The notes under the pieces are model-generated. The model was given only the letters and a program-made list of their open reading frames with translations, did no database searches and had not been told where the DNA came from. Positions 11,664-22,450 of a DNA stretch of 64,000 bases are shown here, one piece after another. Where the stretch lies: NCBI GenBank assembly GCA_030704615.1, contig CM060731.1, forward strand, positions 49,042,001 through 49,106,000. The letters are read 5' to 3'. This DNA comes from Takakia lepidozioides (taxonomy: Eukaryota > Streptophyta > Takakiopsida > Takakiales > Takakiaceae). Every line of letters begins with the position of its first letter. The first letter of the stretch is position 1. A program made the translations under genes and the position numbers.

Positions 11664-14600
11664 ATGGCAGAAAACCCGAGCGCTATAGTGTACTGCCCTC
11701 CTCACGAGCATAGAGCTACATTTCCGTGCAGAGGGGAGATCTGTCGGGTGATGGAGAAATATCTCTGCGTTCGATACCACCTGAAACCGGGGTCGGTATT
11801 TCTGGAGGAAGAAAGGAAGGATTCAAACGGAGTTGTAGTCGAAAGTATTGTTGTGCTCCACGATGATTTCGGCGACGGCAGGGAATGGCGAGTTCCACCA
11901 TCGGACAACGTCATATACAGGGCTGTTGGGGACTTCATTTGCCCCCAAAATGCGCCTTCTATCCTGCCGCCTTCCACGAAACAATCAGCGAATCAGAGAG
12001 TGGGTACCTCAAAGAGAGAAGTCTGCAACGAAGTAAATCCAGAGCCGAACCCATCAATGAAGACGAGCAAGAACCGGGTTGTTCACAACCTGTCCGACTC
12101 TGACGAGATCATGGAAGTTCCGAGATCATCCTAGAGATCAGGCAAGTCCTCAATGGACATCAGCGGACGAGGGAGTCATATTCCCAGCACGAACATAGCA
12201 GTTCGATCCATTCTTGAAATTCTGCGAGGGCTTCACATGGAGGGACACCGCTCGGAGCTGGCTGGTCTGGACTACAGCAAGTTCTCCATTAAATCCGTTA
12301 CATGCCTTCCCGCAGACGTCGACAGTAATATGTTCTTTGAGTTCCCTCCTCGAACGGACTATTCGAGGGCGTCCGGAATGTTGACAGATATGGATAGAAA
12401 ACATCACGGTCATCCTTGGTGCATCACCAAAACCACCAGCATGAAGATGCTTGATGGTGTGCGGGTGTGCTACGTTGTTTGTGCGGGCGCGTTGCGGTGT
12501 TTCTCCCCAACTTGCTTCCACTTTAAATCCAGAGGTCACAGGAACGAGACGGATTGGACATGCACAGCTCATCAACCATTTCGAGCTCAAGAAAAGGTTC
12601 CAAACTCCACATTTAAGTGTGCGCATTGCAAAGAACCACCACATTGCATGTCTGTTTGTAATGCCAAGCAGTTCTATGTGTTGCACCGTTTCCCTGACCT
12701 CACACGAGCTTGCATACACGTTGGTTCCCATTGTCACAAATTGGCGAGGGGGAACTCGTGGGAGGCTGCCCACGAGGCAGAGCAGCTCGTTCAGGAGGAG
12801 GTTAGGTTGAGACCTGGTGCAAAACCCAAACAGATACAGCTGCAGGCCACCCATAAGATGGCATTGGCCAGAATTATGTCGGAAGACGGCTCCGACAGAG
12901 TTCCTCTCGATGAGAAGGAAATGGAGGCATTGCTGGAGTCGGTGTCCCACGTCTGTTCACCAAATGTCGGAAAGCACATTGTCTCCTGCAAACAGAAAAT
13001 TGGGCGTGGCTCGGATATGCACTCCATTCTGGAGGTGAAGCAACGATGTGGATATGACTACATTCATGGAAGTAGGTTTCTTGGACAAGGGACTGAGGCA
13101 GATCGTTGTTTCGTATTCAAAATGTCCACGTGTGGGCCTGGCAGCGGCGTCGAACTGGTCGACCGGATGACGAGTGGGGACTTGTCAAACAGTTGGGTCA
13201 TGTTCGACCATATCAAGCGAATTACAAATCACCAGTGGGTGACAATGGCTGCACATGTCTACGACACCCACTGCAGGATGCTAATGACAATTGCTATTTG
13301 TGAGATGAAAGGAGAGGACACACAATCGGAGATGGTTCTTTGGCAGGGAATAAACGAACAGATGGCCAGGGCGGGATTGCCCCCTCCCAATTTCCGTGGT
13401 TTCATGGCGGACAACGCACAAGCAAATTGGGCTGCCATCCGAAGGGTGTACGGGGAAGACCCCAATGTTCCGATGGAAGGCAAGGAGAGATCTTGTGGGT
13501 TCCATTTTCTGCAGAGCTTGTCGCAGTACACAACCCGGCTCGTGGCGCCAGATTTCAAAGAGGAGCACCGTTCCATGTGTCTTGCGTGGAAGCGTGCTCC
13601 CACCTTGGATGATGCAGAGACACAATTTGCATATATACGGGCTTGGTGGACAACGTCAGGTGCTGTAAAGAAATCAGACGAGGGAGCATGGCTAGCATGG
13701 TGGCATTATCGTTTCCTCCAGTGTGGCGACTATATGCGGGAGGTGAGTTGGACGAATTCGCGTCACGTTGAATATTATGTTACTCGTTCTTTGTAATTTG
13801 CTTGTAACCTCAACATGTGCATGTGCAGGAAATGTGTCTGGACTCCGACACCGACATGCCGACAACAAACATGGCCGAATTAGTACATTCTTCCTGGCGT
13901 GCCTCCTCTGCGGCGCATCTGGTGGACATCCTCACTGCCACAACGGAGGACATTGTCAGGTCAATTATGCAGCAATGCAGGTACAACGAGTTCTTGAAAG
14001 GGAAACAGTGGGGCTTGGGGCCGGACAGGCAGGAAATGCTGATGCGGACTGCCTCCAGATCGAAGAATCCTCGCAAGTGGGCGGCAGCCTTGCGAGAGGG
14101 CCTTCGGGACACGCCATTGCTTCGAAGAGGCCAACACTTGGAAGGAGATGTTCACGCCCGTCCAGTGAGACGAAGACTTGACGAGGCACCTGGCGGAGAA
14201 GAGGATTCATGGTGAGCTGACAAGAATATTTGCACGCTCCCTCGTGGTCCCGTGATGTTGCCCGAGGAGGTCTCCTCGAGCACTGTAAGTCCTGCACGTT
14301 CAAGATCGCCATCTCCTTTGAGCACAGGGCACGTGCCCGCGGAACATAACGAGCCATCTGTGCAGTACAACATACCCATTGTGGAGACAAGAGTGTCGGA
14401 GTTACAGTGGAGAATAGCAAGGACATTGCCGGCATTTTGAGGGAAGTGCTGCGCCATCCGGGTGATACGAGAGCACACTGTGGTGAGATGATTCGGAGGA
14501 ACCCACACGGTGCTGTACCTGCACCTTGCTTCAGCGGCAAATTTTTGACTCCCACATTCTCTCACGCCACAACGCAGACGTTTTGGTTCTATAGGCACGA

Positions 14601-15212
14601 CATAATGACCTGTGTATTTGGCAAGCCCAAGTACGGGATTCAAGGAATGCCGGAGCCTCCGGACGTCTGGCCTGTTGCACCGGGTTGCAACCTCTTTCAG
14701 AATGAGGCGGATGCTCTTTCTGCAGCAGGATTTCGAATGGTGCAACGCACAGACGTCCCGGCCCACTCGTTTCCAGTTCCTCAGACCCAGCCATTGCAGG
14801 CTGCTCCGTCCAGTAGAGACGGATTGGACAATTCTGCACATCCCACAATGCGATTCGGAATAGTGAAGAGACAACAATTGTCAATGCTCTTGGGATGGCT
14901 TGCACTATTCAGAGCTCCGTGGACGTACCCCCACCCGGCTTTGGGCGTGTTTATCGGATGGCAACGGCCAGCTCAGCTGTATGCGACGACGTATACACAA
15001 TTACGATTGGAGTGGAGCCGACTTGCAATTGTACGGACTTCTCGTTGATGGAAGCAAAGAAGGGGTCAAAGTATTATCCGTGCAAGCATCTGTATTACAT
15101 TTACATGAAGAGGTTGAGGATGAACTTGACTATTGATGACTTTATTCATGCACCAGCGTTGAGCGTGAACGAGCTGCATAAACTACTCCACCGGGATTCC
15201 AGAAATCATTGA
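11664..15212 (+). pseudogene. PM1 Mutator-like (MULE) transposase with C-terminal SWIM finger
   Basis: The start ATG at 11664 gives MAENPSAIVYCPP, matching PM4's MAPNSYAIVCCPP. Exon 1 is 11664-13742; a small intron (13743 GTGAGT to 13828 CAG) precedes exon 2. The N-terminal region has ICRVMEKYLCVRY and FLEEERKD, then Cys-rich zinc-binding-like motifs (FKCAHCKEPPHCMSVC). The DDE-type core shows VMFDHIKRI, TIAICEMKGED and GFMADNAQANWAAIRRVYG, followed by the MULE-type C..H in CGFHFLQSL. The C-terminus has the SWIM motif CNC-x13-to-14-PCKH (CNCTDF...YPCKHLYYIY). Defects include TAG at 12132, TGA codons near 14214 and 14440 where PM4 has Arg, and frameshifts near 14450 and 14870. It should bind the element ends and catalyse transposition when intact. 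Confidence 0.85.
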
Positions 15213-15429
15213 TGGGGAAAAGGGAATCCACCATATGGATATTTGCAATTGCATTTTTATGCATTAGACTTTGTTTTGCAGTGTAATGAATTGCACCCCA
15301 AAACTCCTGGAATGAGACAGACAATATTAAAATGATGTCTTTTAAACATTAGGGATTGTTGGATATCCGTTCACGTCCAGTGGCAATTCAATGTCGAAAC
15401 AGAATCAATTCAAAGATGGCGGCAGGAAA

Positions 15430-15840
15430 AATTTGCAAATCTTCCAGAAAACTGAGTTCCAACAGTTGCAGTTGAGAGGGCCATTTCTGGAAAAATGGCT
15501 CCGAATTTCACTTTTTTGGGCCGAAAACTGGCTAAGTCCCAACATTGTCTGGAGATGATGTCTGGAAAAATGGCGCCGAATTTCCAGTTACATGGCCTAG
15601 AACTGCCCAACATTTGTACAATGCCCGGAACCATGTATCGAAATTCGGCGCCACATTTCCAAATTTTGGGCTTACACTTCAATGAAGTTGGGACCTATAA
15701 CCGCGAAATTCGGCACCATTTTTCGCCGGAGTCACCTATTTCCGCGCAATACGTCGCCGATTTTTCTGCTTGCGGAACCTATTACCACGAAATTCGGCAC
15801 CATTTTTGCAAATGTCGCTCGGAATTTACATGAGCGGAAA
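15430..15840. repeat. Half-palindrome sites near the right end of PM1
   Basis: Several degenerate sites occur (AAAAATGGCTCCGAATTTCA, AAAAATGGCGCCGAATTTCC, CGAAATTCGGCGCCACATTT, CGAAATTCGGCACCATTTTT) with the spacer words GGCTAAGTCCCA also found in the intron array at 4.36-5.50 kb. They lie between the transposase stop codon and the right terminal repeat. PM1 therefore has related sites near its right end, in its middle and in an intron near its left side. Confidence 0.8.
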
Positions 15841-16006
15841 TCAAAATATCATGAGCACGGCTCTCAAAACTACAATTTCTACTTCAAACAATGAATATTA
15901 TATGGGTTTTTTTTTTTCTGACACATCCCATTAAAATAATGTTTTTTATTGTTTTTTATTTGCGGAATTTGTACTTCTGCTCATGAAAACCGATTGTCTT
16001 ACTACT

Positions 16007-16044
16007 CCGCTCATGCCGCTCATGCTCATGAGATAGCTAACCTC
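16007..16044 (-). repeat. Right terminal inverted repeat of PM1
   Basis: Read on the minus strand from 16044, the sequence begins GAGGTTAGCTATCTCATGAGC and continues with further CATGAGC units, mirroring the left end at 2395. It is followed at 16045-16053 by the second copy of the 9-bp duplication TATCAGAAA. Confidence 0.88.
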
Positions 16045-16063
16045 TATCAGAAAGCAGAAGAAA

Positions 16064-16318
16064 GTGATGATCGGTGGCGATCATCACTTTCACATGAGAG
16101 AGAATGCAACATGGGTTGGAAAATCCTTATAATTATGTAGACTGCACAAATGGGAAATGTGATGGTCGGCACCGACCATCACTTCATTCATCAGAAACAG
16201 ACTGCCTATGATAACAGAGGCAGGATTAAGGATGGAAACAAAGACATGATCAGCAGTAACAACTGTTTGACTGGAGAATATCATAGCAGTGGATGTGATG
16301 ATCGGTACTGACCATCAC
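16064..16318. repeat. Three isolated PM2-family palindromes
   Basis: Sites at 16064-16087, 16159-16182 and 16295-16318 are variants of GATGATCGGTACCGATCATC with GT/AC outside. They lie in what was the intron that PM1 entered, between the PM2 exon ending near 16421 and the one now starting at 2347. Confidence 0.9.
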
Positions 16319-16420
16319 CAAACTGCTGTGTAGCAGAAAAGAAATACAAAGCTTCTCTCAATGAGGCATGACAAAAGTTTAAAGAATGTGCTGGATAGGC
16401 ATATGGCACTGCACCTGTAA

Positions 16421-19400
16421 ACAACACGCATCATCGGCCACTCCCCTCCAACTTGATTGTCGAAATCGTTCGACCTCAATATGTTGCCATCCTTGGAGAA
16501 CTCTCGGAAGAAACAGTACCGCCACGTGAGACCTTTCCACTTTCTAATGTACGCCTCCAAGGTCATATGTGGTGGTGAGACCATCGAAATATTCAAGTTC
16601 TTCAAATTCTGCTCCAGGACAAGAATGGCGCGTTTCTCCAGCTGCAATGGGAACATGTATTAGAATTGCGCATGATAAAGCTATAGGATATTTCATATAC
16701 AACGGGTACTTGAATCCACAAATACCTGACTCCAAAATGTGGCATTGTGAAGCCACTGATCAAAAAACAATATCACTTATTCCCTCGATCTTGGTGCCAG
16801 GCTGGATTGTGCTTTTTGGGAACTGATTCAGATCCTTCACCGTTTGATCCGAGTTCCAATCTCAAGCCATCTCACTTTTGTCTGGTTGTCAACCATAGAG
16901 AGACCCAGCCTGTGCAATTTCTCATGTTGCATCTCTGGATGTACATGCTTATCGTAGTGGGATTTGATTTGGAGAAGGAACTCCTCCCCAAGTCCGGGAT
17001 CCACTATTCTCAATTGCTTCAGGAAGGCCGACATCAGTTTCATTCTCCTTATCTCGTACTCCTTCTTTATGGCTGCTCCAACTCCTTTAGTAGTCCTCAA
17101 CTCTTCTGCTGTAGTGCGGTAGTACTCAGATTTCCCCCTCTCGGCGGTCTCTGCCAGTTCTTGCTACAAGTATCAACGATTGGATTAGTAGACATACAAT
17201 TGAAAATTTGTATGTAATAACATAGGAAGAAGTGGTTTGGGCCATACCGCATACATGTACTCCAAAAATGCATCTCGGGTCAACGAGTACCAGGTCCCTG
17301 CAGATCTTCCTGTTTCGCACTTCTTGATGACATTAGGATGTAGCACTGTGCGGAACTCATCAAGCTTCATCAAACCAATTCTCTGAATGCGGAATAGTGT
17401 GTGGACCAGGCTCGTAGTAACATGTGATTTCTCTGTCGATCTGCAAATAGGGAATACACATTGTATACGTAAGAAATATTTAACGTTTGGACTTGAAATG
17501 CGCACAACATGCAATTTGAAAGGCTATGGGTTTCTGAGGAAGTCCTACTTGTTCACGTCATGCATAGCTGTCAAAAGTCTGGCGATGTCGTTCCCAGGAT
17601 CCAGAACCATTACCTCCACAGCACAATGTTTGTCCTTGTCTTTTGAATGGTGTTTCGCAATGTACCCCATCCAAGCTAGCAAGCGATGGTTCCCGTCCCA
17701 GACATAGAACATGTGGTTGCAGAACTGCTGGGTGTTATGTCCAAGCAGCAACGAGTCCTCGAACTCGTCATTCACATCCTTCCAGCAATCATCCCAGTTG
17801 TCCGTAATCTCTGGGCTCACTTTTGTGCTGTGACCATTAGTATCCTTCAGTGAGACGTAAAAAACTTGTGCACCCATTCTATACCCGTGCACGAAATCTG
17901 TTTCCAACTTGGTAATGTCATGCGAAAGTGGAGGATGAACAACAGGCATGTAGATCATCCGGCAGAGAGGGATTTCAAGACGTCCTCCAGAGACGATCAT
18001 GTCCCTAATAACCTCCTGGGAATTTACCTTTTGATATGATATAAGTTGTTTCACCTTGTCAAGGTAGTGCAACTCAGGCTCGTCAGTGTCTTCGCAGAAC
18101 TCTTTGTGGAGTCGTCCCCTTCTCTAGAGCCCTTTGCATCTGTTTCTGCCTGCTTGGACTTTACATCTGCATACCCAAAACCGCCACAACAGCAACATTC
18201 AACTGGTGTTCAAGAAAACAGACATTTCAACACAGTGACGATCGGTACCGACCATCACTTTGTCTTCTAACAAATGAATGGAAATCCTACTTGGTTTCCC
18301 AATGCACCTTGACTCCGTTCTCGCTAGACTGCGATGATCGGTGCCGACCATAAGGATGATGCAAGCGATGGTCGGTACCGCACATCACCACAAGACAGCA
18401 TTGGGATGCAAACACCCATGAGGTCTAAATGTGATGGTCGGCACCGATCATCACTATAAGTCAGAACCCATTCTATCACTCATTGAACTTGATGTCCTCT
18501 TTTGGATTCTGGGGCATTGCCAATCTGTTCAAAAAGTGATGGTCGATACCGATCATCACAATCGGACTGCCTTGGGAAGCACAACCCATGAGGTCTAAAT
18601 GTGATGGTCGGCACCGATCATCACTATAAGTCAGAATCCCCTCTATTACACATTGAACTTGATGTCCTCTCTTGGATTCTGGTGCATTGCCAATCTGTTC
18701 AAAAAGTGATGATCGGTACCGATCATCACAATCAGATTGCATTAGGAAGCGAATCCCATGACGTCTGAGTGTGATGGTCGGCACCGATCATCACTCTTAG
18801 TCAGAATCCCTTCTTTCACCCACTGAACTTTGTCTCCTTTTATGGATTCTGGCGTATTGCCAAATCGTTCAAACAGTGATGGTCGGTACCGATCATCACA
18901 ATCAGACTGCCTTGGGAAGCACAACCCATGAGGTCTGGATGTGATGCTCGGCACCGATCATCACTTCACAGCAGAATTATGCATTTCATTATATGAGATG
19001 TAAAGCATAGAAATGGACTTGGAGGCGATGGTCGACACCGACCATCGCTTTTCTGTTTCTCCAATTCCAAATATGAAGTTGAATGGACATTTCTCCACCT
19101 AAAGAATTTCATTGTACAAAGGCTTCCAGTGCGAGATAGGATTTTGGGTTAACATGCAGTCATTGCCGAAAGTGATGATCGGTACCGACCATCACTATTT
19201 AAGTGCCAAAGGATGCACAAACAATGGGAGCTGAATGTGATGGTCGGTAACGATCATCACTTTCCTGAACGACCACGCCATTTCTAAACTGTTCTGAACA
19301 AGAAGGGAATGGACCTCAAAGCGATGATCGGTAACGATCATCGCTTCGACATCATTGCAAGATGCGTCTTTAGTTCCCTGTCACTCTTGAATCACAATGA

Positions 19401-20049
19401 AAATCGCATTCTTTGCTTAAATAAAGCAATGGCGAAGGTGATGGTCGGCACCGATCATCACTTTCGCCTTGATACATATTCTTTCCTGCCTGCCTGCCTT
19501 CCTGAATCTGCTGAAATAAGACACCAACTACATTCTTCTGTAAAGCGATGATCGCCACCGATCATCGCTTTTCTCACATCGGGGGACTATTAGTAAAGAG
19601 GGAGAAGTGCGTTTGAGAGAACTTACGGATCCCTTCACCTTCTTCGGCTTCGTGGCTGCATTGCTCGGATCGCCCTCTGCAGCTTTACTCTTCCCTTTTT
19701 CATCGGTCTGAACATAAGAAAAAACAATGTATTGATCCCACATGGAATGGAAAACATCAAGACTAATGATAACAGTATTTTGCGGATATTGAATGATCAC
19801 CATTTCTGTCTGATGTAGGGTTTGCTGACTTCCTCCCGGTATGGCGTCCACTACTCCTCCTTCTGTTGTGTTGTCTTCGTGCATGAACTTGGCTGGCACT
19901 GTTTGGTTACCTACGCTCACAACTCCAGCCGTCGTTGCGACTGCGGCGACCTCACTCTCACTTCCTACATGCTATTCTGCTCGATCTGTCTCCAAGTTCA
20001 CATGCTGCCTAAGCGCTGCACCATCTTGCATGCGACGCCTCGTCATTTG
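16421..20049 (-). pseudogene. PM2 ParB-methyltransferase gene, 5' half: ParB-like domain and following exons
   Basis: Probable exons on the minus strand are 20049-19801, 19706-19627, 18165-17551, 17444-17247, 17163-16857, 16820-16729 and 16641-16421; borders are approximate. The ParB-like exon starts near ELHYLDKVKQL, includes EIPLCRMIYMPVVHPPL and HDITKLETDFVHGYRMG, and has the clearest ParB signature of the family, MFYVWDGNHRLLAWMGYIAK. Downstream exons match PM1 and PM4 in order: TWYSLTRDAFLEYMYAV, then IVDPGLGEEFLLQIKSHY, then WLHNATFWSQ, then LEAYIRKWKGLTWRYCFF. A TAG in the probable first exon (TDRAE*HVG) suggests decay. The 3' half is at 99-2347. ParB-like domains bind or cut DNA or hydrolyse CTP in other proteins; here the role is unknown. 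Confidence 0.75.
18236..19572. repeat. PM2 palindrome array inside an intron
   Basis: About 16 sites match GATGATCGGTACCGATCATC with GT/AC or GC/GC outside it. Frequent variants change the centre to GGCACCG, GGTAACG or GGTGCCG. Spacing alternates around 65 and 105 bp in the 18.4-18.97 kb part, where a repeated 170-bp block contains pairs of sites. The array lies in the intron between exons ending at 19627 and starting near 18165. Each full site contains two GATC words. Confidence 0.93.
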
Positions 20050-20878
20050 CTCTCTTGATCTCAGCCTCTCTTTAACCGATGTAAAATACAATGATTTCCA
20101 CCTCTTCCGAACCGAACAAGGAACCCTCTCCAGCTTGACTTCCTCTCTTCCTCTAAGAAACAAGAATGATGAACAGACTCGCTTTCTTCCGGGGTCCCGT
20201 CGTTTTGGAAGTGTCCCTGGAACCGTTCGATTCCCTCTTGCGTGTCCAATACTTAAACGTACGTGACAGTGAAAATAGCGTAACCTATTTGGGACAACTG
20301 TTCCTTTGCGCGGTTGTTTTGGGTTCTTGGCGTGTGCAAACATAAATTTGACATGTGTCTTTTTTGTGACGGCTTCATTAATATCACCGTTGGACGTCAT
20401 GGATGAGAATTCTCGAAGTACTTGCCATGAGGCCTACTTAGGATTTAACGGAATATGCGTACGTGGAGAGTTTTGGGCCTAGGGATTGCACGATCTAGAA
20501 ACCATCCACATGATCAGACATACTGGATATAGTCATGGCCTGACAAATGAACTAATTACTTCAATTCTCTTCCCATCATCCCTGCATGGGATCCGTCGAC
20601 GGGTTTTTATTGTTTTGGGGCGACCCCCACAACTAGATGGATTATCTGTCAGCATTGCTCAGAAGACAATACAGACTGCATGTCACATACGTTAATTTGA
20701 CGGTGACTTGTCAGGAACCGTCCCACATTGATTAGATGGAATATCATAATATGCACAATCTTCAAGGAACGGGTGCTTCCACCTCATTTCATGTGCAACC
20801 AGTGTGTTGCATAGCTGAATCATCTGATTTCGCAAAGGAGCAGCTCAGGAAAGAGAACCCCCCGCTCGGGGACGTAAC
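20050..20878. promoter_or_regulatory. Presumed bidirectional promoter region of PM2
   Basis: The ParB-methyltransferase gene is read leftward from about 20049 and the transposase rightward from 20879, leaving roughly 830 bp between the starts. No open frame is conserved with PM1 or PM4 here and no palindromes of the family are present, unlike the other two elements, where the array lies in this position. The promoter assignment is inferred from the layout only. Confidence 0.35.
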
Positions 20879-21439
20879 ATGGCTTCCTCCGAAGCAGAGT
20901 TTTATTCTGACGACAAACCAATGCCTTTCTCCAAAGAAGCACTTGACAATGGATTCGCAATTGTGACGGAACATGTCCTGGCTACCCGGTTTGAACTTTT
21001 GAATGGGTCCATCTTCTTGGAGAAAGAGGTGTACGATTTCGACGGGAAGTTGTTGAAATATTCTTTTCAAAATCGTGATGAGACGGCTCATGTGAGCCAG
21101 TGGAGAGTGCGCCCTGGTAGATACAGAGTACTTGGAGAGCCTCGGAGAAAGTCCCTTGGATCATATGTGACGCCCGGGACTGCTGCTTCAGTCGTTGAAG
21201 ACAAAAGGGAGGTGGTGGTGAAAAAAAAAAAAACGTACTCAACTCCAATCGTTGAGCTTTCGGATTCGTCCGATAATGACATTAGTGAAATTCCAACTCC
21301 AGTCCTTTGTACTGTAGTTGTGGAAGCGGATGAAGAAGACATTTGTAGTGTCATTCCAAAACTACGGGCGATGGAAGGAATGGCAGGTTTCAAAAGTGAG
21401 TTGCGGGGAATTGATTGGGAAGCTTTGATGTCATGGTTT

Positions 21440-21855
21440 TCAAACGGTGGACAACATAGTACATTCTTGCTCCACACAGCGCCAGGCAGGTTGGTACTAG
21501 TTTGTAGAATTTGCAAACGAAAGTGGTTTCCGCTGGAGGAGCAGTCCCAGGCTTAAATGGATTTTCCGCGAGACCCTCCCACTCGCTTTGATTGTGAACC
21601 CCAGACTAAAGAAAGTGTCTGCAATTCAAATTATCACACCTAAGGTGTCCATTGCAAACTGTTCTCCTGAAAACAAGCTTGTCCTCATTTTGAATATTGG
21701 ATGTTTTTGTTCTGCACCATGGGTGCCCGTCGTGTTTCTTGTCCATTCCATGCATCATGCTTGTTATACCTCCAACTCGCGGAGGAGGAGGCAGCTCGAA
21801 TAGGATATCCCCATCAAAAGTCTCTGGCAGGAACTTCGCAGGCACCTACTATGCC
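21440..21855 (-). pseudogene. Inverted internal piece of the PM2 transposase
   Basis: On the minus strand this reads VPAKFLPETFDGDILFELPP, then MDKKHDGHPWCRTKTSN, then after a shift TFVCKFYKLVPTCLALCG and MYYVVHRL. These are exactly the residues missing from the plus-strand transposase between ELRGIDWEALM (to about 21430) and CVHFGFHNHPV (from about 22460). Turned round, its end joins the resumption point naturally, so a single inversion of about 1 kb explains it. Confidence 0.82.
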
Positions 21856-21869
21856 TCTCAAAAATTTCG

Positions 21870-22450
21870 TCCTCTCCTTGGGGGACTGTCCACCTCACCT
21901 CCTGGGAATCTTCTGCCTCTTCTCCCCCACTTTCCTCAGCAGAATCCAAGACAAATCTACGAGCCCGACGGGCTCTAATAGCTGCTGCCTCCTCCCTCAT
22001 CTTCATTTTCTTGAGGCTTGCCTCGTCTAAAATCTGTTGTACACGACTAGGTTCGGAAGACCTCCTAATGGACACCGAAGCAAGCCGGGCAGCATAAATA
22101 GGAAGGATGTAGTCCCTTTCTGGACTAGGCATGTAATCCCCCCTGGCAAAAAAAGGCACGTTCCTCCTGCCCATGAACTCCGGTGTAGACGTCCCTCTTG
22201 CAGTACTTGGCATCCTACAGTAAGAACAAATCCACTTCAAGAATGTCAATACCAGCACAAGCAGAAAGGGTCTTTCAATGAAATAAGAGAGCGAAGGGAG
22301 GTGCCTCACGAAATCAGGAGGCAACTTACAATGCGACCACTCACTCGTAAACCGGGGGCTCCTCGGCCTCAATCCCAACTTGTTCCTCCCCTTGCTCCTT
22401 CTCGGATTTTTCCTCATCCTCCGAGGATGCCTCTTCCTCTTTCGGCAGAC
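21870..22450 (-). pseudogene. Stray C-terminal piece of a ParB-methyltransferase gene
   Basis: The minus strand encodes an acidic segment ending EEPPVYE, a likely intron, then NVPFFARGDYMPSPERDY, ILPIYAARLASVSIRRS, and RFVLDSAEESGGEE with VRWTVPQGEDEIFE. PM4's last two exons encode the same string of motifs (ENPEYE; LLPSYAAKLANTAIRRSE; VRWTVPQGEDGIFE). The fragment is inside the inverted block of the PM2 transposase, a place where this gene end should not occur, so it was brought in by insertion or recombination before the inversion. Confidence 0.8.

Larger units (their letters stand above)
2395..16044. mobile_element. PM1: Mutator-like element carrying a ParB-methyltransferase gene and a SWIM transposase
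   Basis: The element is 13,650 bp, bounded by inverted repeats and the duplication TATCAGAAA. From left to right it holds a leftward ParB-methyltransferase gene (8175-2634), an array of about 25 palindromes (9.2-11.25 kb), a rightward MULE transposase gene (11664-15212) and more half-palindromes (15.43-15.83 kb). A second repeat array fills one intron of the leftward gene (4.36-5.50 kb). Both genes have a few stops and frameshifts, so this copy is probably no longer autonomous. It sits in an intron of the equivalent gene of PM2. Same architecture as PM4. Confidence 0.92.

Noticed and set aside
2395-16044. Bacterial or phage contamination, prompted by ParB and DNA methylase domains
   Set aside because: Exons are split by GT-AG introns, the genes sit inside a MULE with a 9-bp duplication, and the surroundings contain plant PPR DNA.
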